Counted from the first letter of the stretch, positions 28,248-39,567 are shown. The stretch is DNA of 64,000 nucleotides from Aquanectria penicillioides (GCA_003415625.1 PYIU01000003.1:1240001-1304000), one strand, 5' to 3'. Numbers and translations are program-made. Notes: generated by a model from the letters alone, not told the origin.

Positions 28248-31200
28248 GGTTTAGACGTCAAGAGGCAATAATGGCAGGAAGCAAAGATAAAGAGAATCCG
28301 AGAAGGGGTTGGTTGATCAGATGGCCGCGAAGGCGTGTGCCGGAGGTTTCAAAGCCGGACACAGGGCGAAACGATGTCGAGGCCACGGATGAGAGACGTA
28401 GACGATCGGTGCCAAATCTGAATGAGGGCAGGGGTGTTAGAATGGGGCTTCTGAAAACAAAGGAAGGGCATGAGAATATTGTGCTGACAAGCTCAGACAG
28501 CGGGCGGAGGAGTCGTGGCAGGCCTCATGAAGTCGAAGGCATGGAGCTGACTGAGCTAACGGCTAAATAGCCAACTATGTGAAGGACAGAAACCGCCTGG
28601 TGAAGGAGCTGGGCTCGAGGAAGCACTGGCTCTGATGCAGGCTTAGGGGACGCTGTGAGGGAGGTGGGATGGTGCGTGATGTGTGTATGAGAGTGAAAGC
28701 GGGGTGGGCACGGCATGAAGCTATCGCGTCTCACTTGAAGACTGAGTTGTCACGATCGCGATCACGGTGGCTGGATTGCAGAGTGAGGAAGAAGAAAAAG
28801 ACGAAGCTGGTTGGGTACGAAGTAGGGTGATTCAGTCACTTGAGCTGGGATGAGAGGCAAAAGACGAGGCTGGGAGCCTGCTCAGCTAAAATGGCGATGC
28901 ATCGCAAGAGGGTTCGAGCGAGACTCTGCGAGACTTCCCAAGGCCGGCGCGCAAGGCGATGCGGCGGGGAAGGTGGATTTGAAAAGGACAGAGTTTGCCA
29001 TCAGAGTCGCTTGACTGGCGATGGCAAGTGCATCGGGTAGGAGGGGGATTTTGCGCGAAATCAAGAATCATGACAACGAGCATTTGTGTAGAGCAACACG
29101 ACGACGATGATGTGCATACGGAACCGACATACCTCCCAGATCATGTGCTCTGGCGCCGGGTCCGGGGCCTCCAGATCACGAGTTTCTATCGTCTCACGTG
29201 TTTAACGTGATCAACCTCGTGATATCGCGCGGGTGTAGATGGGAGTAAGTGGCGGGCGGGGGATCGCGTCGACAAACCAAGCCAAAAAGTCCCGGAAAAA
29301 AAAGAAATAATAAAAATTAACGCGTCCAGAAGTGAAGCGCGACGGATGAGGAGGTCTTTATGTTATCAGGGGGTAGTGGTTGCGTGAGAGGGAATGCCTC
29401 TTTGGCGGAGAGGCGAGAGTCGAACTGGGCGCAGGCCTCTGGAGCGCGCTGGGGGGGGAGTACTCAAGTCACGCGGCAGAGCGGCGGAGGGAAGGAGTGA
29501 ACACGTGAAAAGGAGGCTGCCTCCTAACATAAATATGCGGGCGGCGTGAATATGGCCTGGGGGTGCGCAGGGTATGGTGCCTGAGGCGCTGAGGCCGCGA
29601 TTTGTTTCTGACCAATCACGATGCGCATGCTTCCCACATCCTCCATGGGGTGGCAGCAGCAATTCTCGGCAGGCGCATAGGAGAAACGAGGGGCAGCGGG
29701 ATGCCACATTAGTTGAGATGGTGAACAGAGATCAGGAAGGGACCAAAAAAAAAAAAAAAGAGCTAGCGACGGGATCTTGCAAAAGGCGTCATACGGGCAT
29801 GAAACAAGAGCAAACTACAATACTGACGGCTGGATAGAAATGGGGGCCTTTATGAAGCCCCAAAGGACATTTAACTCGCCGCGACCATTTGCAACTTAGT
29901 CGCGCCTGCGCCCGCGTAAGACAGAGCGCGTCGACAGTCAACCAGCGATGAGGCTATCGAGCATACCTGGACCACGAGGTATCTGCAGACTTGCCAAAAG
30001 AAAAGAGAGCCGAAAAATAAAAAAACAAGGTAGTAGATCAAAAGGAGAAGGAAGCAGAAGAGGTCGAAAGAAAAAAAAATGATAACAATGCCAATATTAG
30101 GACACTTTGCGCCCATACCTGTATTACCGTTGCCACACACTTCAACGAGTCCTAGCACATTCGCAGGCAGCCAGAACCACCGCGCATGGTGCCCGGGCCC
30201 AGGTACAAACACACATACGGATACATGCTCGCCCAACCAGCTGCAACCGGCATCCCCAGAATTACCCGGACCTCTGCATGCATAACGCCATGTAGGGCGT
30301 GCCCAGTGCTTGACTCAGCTCGGCCTCAGGAACCCTGACGGTCAGATAAGTTGTTGCTGACTGCACAGGAAGCACAGCAAACTGCTCCTCAACATACCGT
30401 CCACTGCTGCCAGTATGATCCCCCACCACACCCATCCATGCCATGTTAGACCATTCCCCGGCCGGCGTCGCAATCACCTGATCCAGCCAGCGGCATCACT
30501 TGACGCCTGTGAAGTGAAACAGGCTGCGCCCCTCGGTCGAGTCCTGGCCCCAAGGCAAGGCTACCGGGGACAAAGGTGGGCTCGTCTGACTCGACGGGAA
30601 TGTGCATCAGACACCCGAGCAATCCGCACCACGAGATGCCCTGTCTGTTGGAGGTGGACCGGGGACACAGCATGTCTATACTATGTACTTCAGACTCGCG
30701 CACCCACATTCACCCACACTCACTCGCACACACACAGACGACGTCCAGCCTCAGCTTGGCTCCGCTAAGCACCACTGAGTGACTCCATTGCACACCACAG
30801 ATGGATAGCTACCCATGCGGGTGGGGTCAGCTAGACCCAAAAGACGAGCCCGAGGCAAACCACAGCCAACCCAGCGCCTACCATTCAACCAACGGTTTGC
30901 GGGACGGGAAGATGCGATAGATGACTCTACGTGGCAACCAACGGCACGAGCGGTGCTGTGTATGTGCCATGTACTAGAGGTATCGGTCGCTGATAAGGCA
31001 TCTTGGTCTTCATTCGTCGCAAAGTCCGTTTGCTTGCCTCTCATGCTGCACCCACCCGAACACCCAAAGAAGCAGCGTGTGAGAGTGAAGGGTGGAGTCT
31101 GGAAACCGAACCCACAAGCGCTGCTTCAGCTCCCAGGATGTAGCGAGCAGGTATGGTACCTATGTACACCAGCGGGAGCGGCGCTGTTTGCTCAGGCTGT

Positions 31201-31251
31201 CGCAAATGCAACAGCACATAGGTAGCCATGGACCCCCAGACAAGGATTCAA

Positions 31252-31286
31252 CTAGGTAGGTCTGTTATGTGCAAATACCTACCTAG
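31252..31286. repeat. Inverted repeat CTAGGTAGGT / ACCTACCTAG
   Basis: Perfect 10-bp arms (31252-31261 and 31277-31286) with a 15-base spacer, about 410 bp upstream of the FYV10 start codon. Same sequence family as the elements near 19.27, 20.32, 31.43, 40.1 and 41.93 kb. Confidence 0.85.
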
Positions 31287-31421
31287 ACTCACCTATTTTC
31301 TGTGTGATCCTAATACCGGTATTGGGTGCCCCTCTATTACGCCAATTTTGCCAATTTACCTTTACTGAAGTGGTCATGATGCATTACCTCGTGGTGCGGA
31401 GTATCTAGGCACAGTGCGGAG

Positions 31422-31450
31422 TACCTACCTACCTACCTACCTACCTACCT
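31422..31450. repeat. TACC tandem repeat (about 7 units)
   Basis: Seven consecutive TACC units, followed by TGGGTAGGT, so the end of the array can also pair back on itself. It lies about 240 bp upstream of the FYV10 start. Confidence 0.9.
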
Positions 31451-31692
31451 GGGTAGGTGCATTACCTTGTGCCATCGTAGCGTAGCGCAGGTTAATCCGG
31501 CGGGCGGGCCATTGGGGTACGTACCTTGGCCCTACCACAATCACCTCACGATAACGTCAAGTGTGATTCCTATCATCGGGGTCGGTCAACTCTCAACCTC
31601 CAACCTCCAACCTGCCGCCTCCGCTGGCGCTCCATGTCCCAAGCCTCTCTTCCGACCTGCCACTTCCCCGTGTAGGAATATACCATTTCATC

Positions 31693-33109
31693 ATGGCGGA
31701 CCACGAGTTCTCCACCATCAAACACAACGATCATCTGCTGCTTGTATGTGTCCAATTCCCACCGATGCCCAACCCATGCTCTGCCACGCTATGCCATGCC
31801 GTCTTCAAACCCAAGTCCTAGGCCACAATCTAATGCACACCGTCGTCTTCCAGGATCAACCCCTCCTCCGCCTTCCCTCCGAGCTCCTCCGTAAAAACTT
31901 CCGTTCTGCCCACTTCACCATCGAAAAGGACACCACCGCCCTCAAAACCCTTCTCAAGGATTCGGCAACCTCTGCAGTCTCTGGCCGTGCCTCCCAGCAG
32001 GATGTCCTCCGAAACCTCGATGCCATGATCGCCCGCATGCGCGGTGTCAAGCGTAAGCTCGCCGTCTGCGCAGAGGAGGAGTCTCGCCTCCACACCCAGT
32101 CTGCTGCCCGCATCGCCCACCTCGACGAGCTGTACGCAATGTCCACCGTCGACGACGTCAAGTACGAGGCTTGGAGCCGAAAACGACTGGATCGCCTCTT
32201 GGCAGATTATCTGCTGCGCCATGGGTACAATGAAAGTGCAAAGGAGCTGGCGCAGCAGCGGGGGATGGAGAACTTGGTTGACATGGATACCTTTGTGGCT
32301 ATGAGCCGGATTCGGGATGCCCTCAAACAGGGCAGTGTCACTGAGGCTCTGGCCTGGTGCACTGAGAATAAGAAGGAGCTTCGAAAGATGGAGGCATGTC
32401 TTTGGTATACTCTGCTCCCCTCTTCCCACGGCGCACTAACCGAGTATCCTAGAGCAAACTCGAGTTCATGCTCCGCTTCCAGCAGTATATCGAATTGGTC
32501 CGCACCCAGTCTTCGACTAAGCTTACCGAGGCCATCACCCACGCCAAGAAGCATCTCATCCCTTACCGTGCCACCTTCCCCCGCGAGGTTCAACAAGCGT
32601 GCGGTCTTCTCGCTTTCCCTCCGAGCTCCCCGGCCTCGGCCGCTTATGCCGACCTTTACAAGCCGTCCCGTTGGGCCGATCTAGCTAACATCTTCACGAC
32701 CACCCACAACAGCCTTCTTGCCCTTCCCGCCGTACCACTTCTCCACGTTGCCCTTTCGTCGGGTCTCTCCGCTCTCAAAACCCCTGCTTGCCATGCCCAT
32801 TCGTTACCTAACGACCAGGATCCTGGATCCTCGGACCCAGCTGCCGCCGCAGCCTCAACTCTTACACACGGCGTCTGCCCCATCTGCTCAACCGAGCTCA
32901 ATGAACTGGCTCGCAATGTTCCCTACGCTCACCATACCAAGAGTCATGTCGAATACGACCTACGTCTCCTCCCTAACGGTTGCGTGTACGGCAAGGATCG
33001 CCTCGAGACTCAAGCCAAGAAGGGCGGGCTGCCTGCAGGCCAAGTCAAGGATCTGCGTACTGGCGAAGTTTTCTCCGTCGATTCCCTCAAGAAGGTTTTC
33101 ATCACATAA
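31693..33109 (+). CDS. FYV10: FYV10/GID9 subunit of the GID (CTLH) E3 ubiquitin ligase
   Basis: Three exons: 31693-31743, 31854-32393 and 32453-33109; product 415 residues. The start ATGGCGGACCACGAG gives a 17-residue first exon whose join ([20 protein letters not shown]) matches the usual family N-terminus. Domains in order: N-terminal helical region, LisH (about 129-160, [20 protein letters not shown]), CTLH (about 166-225), CRA region, and a C-terminal degenerate RING-like domain (from about 337) with CPIC and later His residues. In yeast Gid9/Fyv10 pairs with Gid2/Rmd5 as the RING-like heterodimer that ubiquitinates gluconeogenic enzymes such as fructose-1,6-bisphosphatase. Intron 2 (32394-32452) is GC-AG: donor GCATGT, branch CTAAC, acceptor CTAG. 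Using the nearby GT instead creates an immediate stop. Confidence 0.92.
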
Positions 33110-34213
33110 TGCATGCCGTATGAATTTCCCTGCCTCGAAGCAGAAGAATCAATAAGGTGCAAGAATGCCTTTTGCCGTACAAGCTGGACTTGCCATGTCA
33201 GATATAGCATGGAGGACATTGTTCTCAATGTTGGGACAACTACGATTAGTTTGGACAGAATGCATAGTCTCGTCCACTTTTATTATTACGATGGGAATTG
33301 GCGTTTGAAAGGCAACCAGAGACAAATGGCGTCAATGGAGTTTCATAGAGTATTATCATGCCACACAATAGGTATGCCAGCGATGTTATAAAACAACCCC
33401 ACCATTAAACATCTGATGAAGACACCAATGCTGTCATGTCCATTTTGGGTCCGCGGTAAAAAGGCATTCATCACGCAAGTGACGAGGAGGGGACGTGAGC
33501 TTTGAGTTCCGCACACCAAGGGACTTCATAGAGTTCCGTTGTGCTATGGACCATACAATACATAGTGGCACCAACACCACCCATTCATTTACCTACCCCC
33601 CCCCCCCCCCCAGATTTGTTTCCCTTCACCCGCCCTGAATTGAACCGTGCCTTTCCTTCCCAATGCCAGAAACAAAAGACGACAAGACCGATGGGAAACA
33701 TGAATCGCAAAAGAAACTTGTTGGGAACTGAAAATGCATTCCCCCTACTCTCCCTCCCCTCCCAACTAATACAAAAAAGACCAGGAAGACTCTGTTCCAG
33801 GATTCTTATATTGTTCGGTATAACTCGAGAATGTCCGCCTCGAATAGAGAAGCGCACGTCCATCTGTGTTTTTTTTTTTTTTGTTTCCCTCATTGCCAAT
33901 CCCGAGGCAGGATCACGACATGTGAAGAGAAGAGTGAAACTAATGAAAAAAAAAAAAAGTAACCTCAAGCATCGAGTACTTGAATTCTCCATCGTGTTAG
34001 AGCCCAGTTTCGGTTGTTGGTATGTATATATGATGGCGAGTAAGGACTGGTGTTTAGGGCGAGTAAGAGATATATGTTTTTAAGAGTCAGGCCAAATGGA
34101 AATGGAAGGATCAGAGTAGTCATTAATAACTTGGGTATTTTTGTTTCAGAAAAGATCTGAGTTATCATAGGGAGCATAGCCGATGTCCAAGAGGGAAGCA
34201 GTCAGTTCCTCCA
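33110..34213. other. Convergent 3' flanks of FYV10 and CAF1
   Basis: About 1.1 kb between two stop codons. A C16 tract (33596-33611), T- and A-runs near 33866-33882 and 33943-33958, and no domain-bearing frame are consistent with 3' UTR and terminator sequence. Confidence 0.55.
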
Positions 34214-35750
34214 TTACCGGTTGTTCCCCGCAAAGGCAAAGTTACCGAACACGCCACCACCGCCTCCGGGAGTCATGGGTCCGGTGTTGGTGATGCCATT
34301 GGTGTTGTGGCCTTGTGTTGCAGGCGTGGTAGCGAGGCCAACGTTGGTGGTATTCGGGGTGCTAGGGGCACCGTTCTGCCCGTTGGAGCCTTCTCCCTGG
34401 TTCATCATGGACGTCATCATGAGGTTGGCGTCAGGAAAGCCCAAACCCCACACCTTACCAACATGCTCATCGGGGATATCACCACTGAAGATCTTGTCCC
34501 TCATCTGGAAAAAGACCTTACCGGTGAGGAGGGAGTCGGAGCCAGCCTGGTGAGCAGAGCCCACCCGCTTGATCTTGAGCGTCTCGGCAATGTTCTCAAG
34601 GCCAGACTTGTGCTCGAACTTTTGCAGGATCTCAGCACTGCTGGGATCACCAGGAGTGAGCAGACCCGAGTTGTGAAGCTTGATGGCATGCTTCATCAAG
34701 TGCTTCACGTCGTAGGTGGTGGGGAAGTAGAGTTTCATCTTGTGGTCAAAGTCGACCTCGTCGTTAGGGAGGGGCATGCAGATGAGAAGCTTGGTGAGGT
34801 AGCCAAAGTCGTAACCACCGTGGAAAGAGATCCATCGGACATTATCAAAGCACACGAGACCGGAGGGAATTAGGAGGGAGGCGAATTCGTGAGGGTCGAT
34901 ACCGTCACGCTCAAGAAGGTTGAAGTCAATGCCCGCCTGCTGGAGGGACTCGATCGATTTCTCGCTGTACATGTCGTCCTTGAGGGCGAACTTGAAGTTG
35001 AACTGCCAGGAGCAGGGGAAGGGGCCTTGGTTGGCGGTTCTTCGCGCAGCCATGCCTAGTTCGGGGCCGTTTGTTGTGGGTCGTGGGGGAGGAGTCTCGC
35101 CGTCCTCGTTGAAGAGAGTAAGGCCGATTTGGATAACTTTGAGCATATCGACGTTTGTTCGTAGGCATTGATAGTGATAATCGCTCTTCCCTCGGAAGCC
35201 ACCCATTGGTCTCGAAACAACACCAGGGAATTCAGTATCCTTTTTGCGACGACGTCATTAGCGGAACTCGTGATGGTGATGCTGCACCCGCGTCTGTCTC
35301 CCTTACCATGGCAATATACGGGTATTTCTCCACCAGATCTCGCAAGACGGCCATTTCCTCGTGCAGGTTGTGCTTCCACACCTCTCGTATCCGGCCCTTG
35401 TTAGGGTGCGCTCTCATCGTAGGGTGGTCCATTAACACGTTGTGTTGCACCTGGCCTCCATGCTGAGGTTGTTGTAGTCCGCCACCGGGGCCATGCGCGA
35501 AGCCCATGCGAGCGCTTTGGCTGCCAAAGCCCGAATCTGCGAAACCACCGGCACCACCATTGAGGCCAGCGCCACCAAAGGCGTTGCTGTTAGCGCCGGA
35601 GAAGGGACTGATCTGAGCGTTTGCATTGAGGTACTGGTTGGCGCCCAGGTGGCCGCCCTGGGGTTGTCCGTGGGAGGGAAACCCGCCGCCCTGGTGATAG
35701 GGCGCGGTGACGGCAGGCCCGCCGCCGAAGCCACGAAGTTGTGGCGGCAT
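34214..35750 (-). CDS. CAF1: CCR4-NOT deadenylase subunit CAF1/POP2
   Basis: Two exons on the minus strand: 35307-35750 and 34214-35239, with a 67-nt intron (35240-35306; donor GTAAGG). Product 489 residues. The intron falls just before the first catalytic motif, so the joint reads KYPYIAM-DTEFPGVV. DEDD nuclease residues are all visible: Asp149 and Glu151 in DTEFPG, Asp292 in FHGGYDFGYL, and Asp383 with its partner His378 in AHQAGSDS. This argues for an active poly(A)-shortening 3'-5' exonuclease of the CCR4-NOT complex. The first 110 residues are Gly/Gln/Asn-rich, and a Gly/Asn/Thr-rich tail follows the nuclease domain; both look disordered. The start at 35750 is the only in-frame ATG upstream of the domain I trust, though the frame stays open slightly further. 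It is divergent from the NDUFB3 gene. Confidence 0.93.
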
Positions 35751-36545
35751 AGGATACTCGTAGGGGTAGAAGCCCAGGCAGGGTCGGGGACGTAAGGCGG
35801 AGGAGGACTTGGGGGGTAATCGAAGCCGGCGAGAAGGTGTAGCTGGTGTTGAAGGTAGAAGTGGGCTGGCGGTCTAGGCGGTCTCTAACGCGACGAAGGG
35901 AAGGGATATGTGGTGTTTCGACGGCCGCGACGGTTGCTCATTGAGATGGCGACGTTCGTGTGTGGGCGCTCCGCAAGGTCGAGGACAGACCGGCCGGGTG
36001 GGCGGTTCGGTGCGGCGCGCTGCGGTGTCGGCGTCGGGAGGATTCCAGTCCAACTGTGCGGGAGGACGAAAGGGAGATGGTTAAGATGCAGGGACCGTAG
36101 AAATACACGCGGGGCGCGGGGAGACCGGGGGGTTGCTCGGATAGCAGCGGGCTCCTGGGACGAGAGGCGAGATGGGGTTGTGCGGTGGCTAAGGAGATGT
36201 TCGTCGTAAAAAGCTTCGGGCGCTTTGGATGTGGGTTGCAAAAGGCGATGTGGATTGATACCGTATGCTTTCTGCCCAGAGACTGGAGCCCAGGAGAGAC
36301 TCCCGGATCGATGCAGTGCGCTGTGAGGGCGCCGTGGCCCGTGCGCAGGTCGGTTCGGAAAGTTGGGCTATCTTTGTTCCGGCCCAGAGACAGCTTGAGG
36401 GAGCAACCAGATGCTAGAAGAAGGTACGTACCGGCCAACCTTAGTCAGGGCCGATCGAATTGCCTCGCTTTCCATTCGCCCATTCTCTTGTCTGGTCAGT
36501 CTGCTGCTCGCCACACTCAACCACCAGCCCGCGAATCCCTTCAAG
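35751..36545. promoter_or_regulatory. Bidirectional promoter region of CAF1 and NDUFB3
   Basis: Nearly 800 bp between two divergent starts, G/C-rich and with a CT-rich stretch just upstream of the NDUFB3 ATG. Open frames on the minus strand in this interval show no domain. No specific binding site is assigned. Confidence 0.5.
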
Positions 36546-36997
36546 ATGCTTCCCACCGTGTACGTCCGCCTCCTCGCCGCCATTGCCCTCGACCTCTGCA
36601 CCTTATGAGGACGCAATGGCCCAATTGGACTCCCGTCGCTAACCTCCAGTCCACAGAGTGCTGCGAGCCGCCGCCCGCGGGCCCAAGCCCAACATCACCG
36701 GCTTCAACATGCGGGCCTTCCAGGAATCCACCGGCCAGCCCCGATACGACCCTTGGGAGCGAGCGTTCGTCACCCCCGTCTTAGATTTGACACCCGACTC
36801 TGAATATCTCCTGGTATACTGACCCCTTATCCCCCCGCAGTGAGGCCTGGCGATACACGGGCACTTTCTCCCGATGGAACCGCTTCAAGGGTGGCTTCCC
36901 TGGACTGGGCATCGCCACCGTCGCCTTTGCCGGATACTGCGCCTACGAGCACTTCTTCCTCGAGGATGAGCACCACCACGGCGAGGAGCACCACTAA
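36546..36997 (+). CDS. Complex I accessory subunit NDUFB3/B12
   Basis: Small three-exon gene: 36546-36559, 36657-36764 and 36841-36997, giving 92 residues. The first exon is only 14 nt (M-L-P-T and part of a Val codon) with donor GTACGT; the second intron has donor GTTCGT and acceptor CGCAG. The product begins MLPTVVLRAAARGPKPNITG, contains the family-like QPRYDPWERAEAWRYTGTFS, one transmembrane helix (about residues 58-77, FPGLGIATVAFAGYCAYEHF), and ends in a His/Glu-rich tail. This matches the B12 family of mitochondrial NADH:ubiquinone oxidoreductase, an inner-membrane arm subunit. The gene was assembled from splice signals; length and topology fit the family. Confidence 0.85.
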
Positions 36998-37453
36998 GCT
37001 CATGTTGGGTCGAGCGACTTTTGTATGACGCGGATGAGATAGGACGGGAGGAAACCTGCACCCACGAGGGAAAAGATGGTTCGATGAGAGATAGAACGTG
37101 CGGTGTGTACATATACTCTTGCGCGCGCCGAGAAAGGTGAACTTTTTCTTGCTACTCGGGCTACGGAATCGGCCAATAAAAAGAAGTTCAAATCAATGCG
37201 AGATGAATCGTGAGGAGGGATAATGGCTGAGGTCCTCCAAGTGATCAAATACGGCAGAACGAATTGCCTCTGCCGAGTTCGTGCATTCCACACTCCATCA
37301 GACTGCAAACCGTGAGCTAGACATGCAGCGCTATCAATACTGGGTCGAATGCCGTTGCTCTCATTTCTGATGTTCTGCTGAACGAACCAAAATTCGTGAC
37401 CTAGTTAGTACTTATCGTCACAACTGGCAAAAAATAAACGTTTATATAGGAAT
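36998..37453. other. Intergenic DNA between NDUFB3 and tRNA-Lys
   Basis: The 3' flank of the NDUFB3 gene. Nothing further recognised. Confidence 0.5.
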
Positions 37454-37535
37454 AGCCCGATGCGGGGTCGAACCCGCAACCTTGAGATCGCGTACTCGTA
37501 AGAGTCTCACGCTCTACCGATTGAGCTAACCGGGC
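37454..37535 (-). tRNA. tRNA-Lys(CUU) with a 10-nt intron
   Basis: On the minus strand the gene begins GCCCGGUUAGCUC and ends AUCGGGC plus discriminator U, giving a 7-bp acceptor stem (one G-U pair), an 8-base D loop closed by GCUC/GAGC, and an anticodon stem UGAGA/UCUCA. The anticodon loop is CU-CUU-A followed by a 10-nt intron (CGAGUACGCG) at the canonical site after position 37, so the anticodon is CUU. The T stem GCGGG/CCCGC is perfect but its loop, UUCGAC, has 6 bases instead of the universal 7. One C is missing from the C run (37463-37466 as G on the plus strand). This is probably the same kind of base loss seen in four protein genes here. Confidence 0.93.
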
Positions 37536-37899
37536 TCAATCTGTGATCGTTTCTGATGGGTTCCAAGCGCCAACAACAGGGATCTTGAACCTGACGCCGT
37601 TCATGCACCCCTAACCACCTCCGCTTGGGAAGGAGAGGATGTATCAAGATATCGATGTTATTCTGTCATCTGGTAGGTGTCTGAGTATGCTAATCCGGGA
37701 GTTTCCACTCCTCTATTTGCGGAGGATGTAAAACAGTGTTCCTTGGAGTAGAAAAAAAAATGGGAAAAAGAATGGTATCAAATGCTCATAACGCCGCCAG
37801 CATAGGTCCCTATGCCCCCGTCCAAAAACACCGAGCATGAAAGAAGACATAGCCCAAAAGTACCACCCAGTGTTGAAAACCCAAATAAGCACAAATGCC
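37536..37899. other. Intergenic DNA between tRNA-Lys and the coiled-coil gene
   Basis: This 364-bp stretch is upstream of the tRNA and downstream of the coiled-coil gene's stop. It has an A-run at 37752-37760 and no gene. Confidence 0.5.
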
Positions 37900-39567
37900 T
37901 CACAGCGCTATGCCATTCGCGGCGTCTAAAGCGTCTTCAACTACGGTTTCTAACTCCTGGACTCTTACCTTGAGTCCTCTGTTTTCATCTTTAAGGAGAT
38001 TCACTGTATCCCAGGCCACACTGACATCCTGTCCCTGACAGTTGCCACAGCTGCCGGGTCCAACCGACAGATCATCATCCTTCATCATCTCATTGGGGCA
38101 TGGCTTGAGCATCTTTTGTAAAGTTGATGCCGCCTGAGGGTTGCTACTTCCGCTGGGTCGCGGCAGCTCTAGCATCATTGGCTTTTGTTGAGGAGTGGGC
38201 GTTGACAGAGGGCTTGTTTCCGACATGCTTGTGGCGATGGTCGGACTTCGAGATCGAGAGAAGATACTGGCCTCATCGATGCTATCCTCGTCCGTATCGT
38301 CGGATTTGGCAGTCGCGGTGCTTTTGCGCCAGTTCCGCTTCTGACGATCCTCGTCGACGCCCAAATCCTCAGACACCGTGGATGCCTTCGAAGACAGCAC
38401 GCCCCTTTCACGCGCAGCTTGCTCTTCTGCTCGCTCCTCTGTTTGCTCTTCTGCTCGCTCCTCTGCTCGCTCCGCTTGTTCTTCGGCTCGCGCCCTTTTT
38501 TCTTGGGCTAGTTCTTGTAATAACGAGGCCATAACTTCTTCTCGCTCGAAAGCCTTGCAAGCCATCTCCTCGAGCTGCATTTTCAAGTGCTGAACGCGTA
38601 TCACCACCTCGTCCTTCTCCTCATCCTGAACTTCGCGTTCCGCTTTCAGTTCGTGATATTCAATAGTACGTTGCTGATATGCTGTTTGGAACTTTTTCAG
38701 CAGCCCAAACGCGTTCATCTGGAGGTTCTTAAACGAAGCTGGCGAAAACGCGGATCCATCGGAGGGACTTCGGCCAGGGAGGATAGCAGACTCAATGTCG
38801 AGACTCATGAGTTCGTCTTCAGGCACGGAAGCGGGAAGCTTAGATTCGTCCTTGGTGCTAGAGAGGGCCGAGGTGAAGAAGCCGAAGCGAGAGATTCCAC
38901 CGGGGGTGCTGCGCCTTCTAGAGGGGTCCGAGGCAACATAAGACGCCGGTGACTCGGAAGATATGCTTGCGCGCGAGAACCACCGGGTGAGAGGGCTGCT
39001 GTCTGAGCCGCCAGAGGCCGAGGATGGGGAGGTCATGGTCAGCGAGTTGTAGCCGCGCGTCCTCCTGTCGCCGGTGAAAGCCATGTCAAAAGAGCGAAAC
39101 CGCCTGTGGTTTGCTCGGGATTGGTGATTCGCAGTGGAATTCGCAGGGTGGAATTCGTGATCTTCGGTGCCGTCTGCAAACGAGACGGAGTTGCGCAAAG
39201 GAGACCGGACCTTTGGAGAGCCCGGGTCTGCATAGAGGCTCGAGGGTTTTGGGGATGCCCGAGGCGATAGTGTGAGGTGGGGAGGCCGAGATGAAGTCGG
39301 CGAGGCGGGGGACGCCGCAGTGCCGGAGCTCAATGCATAAAGACTCGAGGTCGAACTCGATGTTGAGAGGGGACAAATCGTTTCTGTTTCTCCTTGAAGG
39401 TGCTGGGATCCAGTAATGGACGATGGGCGCCCGGCAGCAGGGCTAGGGGCAGCAGGACCGGTCACAGATAGAGAGGCAACGGCGGCAGAGCCAGGGGCCG
39501 AGGGACGAGAAAGGCAGTCGAGACGTAGTTCGAGCCCCTGGCCGGGCGAGGGACGGGAGTCTAGCAT
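37900..39567 (-). CDS. Ser-rich coiled-coil protein, function unknown
   Basis: Single uninterrupted frame of 555 residues on the minus strand. Residues 1-275 are Ser/Pro/Ala/Thr-rich and probably disordered, with many SP motifs that could be phosphorylated. Residues about 279-390 form a strong coiled coil; its end is an Ala/Glu repeat built from variants of AEERAEEQ, encoded by an imperfect 12-15 bp DNA repeat (about 38405-38495). A second short coiled coil lies at the C-terminus (about 525-550), after a CGNC motif (about 507). I do not recognise the family. The open length, the contrast between disordered and coiled regions, and normal flanking spacing support a real gene. A cytoskeletal or septal scaffold is possible but would be speculation. 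Confidence 0.75.
   Translation of the reverse strand: MLDSRPSPGQGLELRLDCLSRPSAPGSAAVASLSVTGPAAPSPAAGRPSSITGSQHLQGETETICPLSTSSSTSSLYALSSGTAASPASPTSSRPPHLTLSPRASPKPSSLYADPGSPKVRSPLRNSVSFADGTEDHEFHPANSTANHQSRANHRRFRSFDMAFTGDRRTRGYNSLTMTSPSSASGGSDSSPLTRWFSRASISSESPASYVASDPSRRRSTPGGISRFGFFTSALSSTKDESKLPASVPEDELMSLDIESAILPGRSPSDGSAFSPASFKNLQMNAFGLLKKFQTAYQQRTIEYHELKAEREVQDEEKDEVVIRVQHLKMQLEEMACKAFEREEVMASLLQELAQEKRARAEEQAERAEERAEEQTEERAEEQAARERGVLSSKASTVSEDLGVDEDRQKRNWRKSTATAKSDDTDEDSIDEASIFSRSRSPTIATSMSETSPLSTPTPQQKPMMLELPRPSGSSNPQAASTLQKMLKPCPNEMMKDDDLSVGPGSCGNCQGQDVSVAWDTVNLLKDENRGLKVRVQELETVVEDALDAANGIAL

Larger units (their letters stand above)
28248..31692. promoter_or_regulatory. Divergent intergenic region between CBF1 and FYV10
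   Basis: About 3.4 kb hold the 5' flanks of both genes and no coding gene I can support. CACGTG E-boxes occur at 29195-29200 and 29512-29517, about 0.95 and 1.27 kb upstream of the CBF1 start, suggesting possible autoregulation. The FYV10 side carries an inverted repeat (31252-31286) and a TACC tandem tract (31422-31450). Confidence 0.5.

Noticed and set aside
31422..31450. TACC array as a CRISPR or telomeric repeat
   Set aside because: The 4-bp unit has no spacers and does not match the TTAGGG telomere repeat; it is a microsatellite.
31467..31692. An upstream start for FYV10 in the same open frame
   Set aside because: The extra residues are low in complexity and include intron sequence; the exon starting at 31693 gives the expected family N-terminus.
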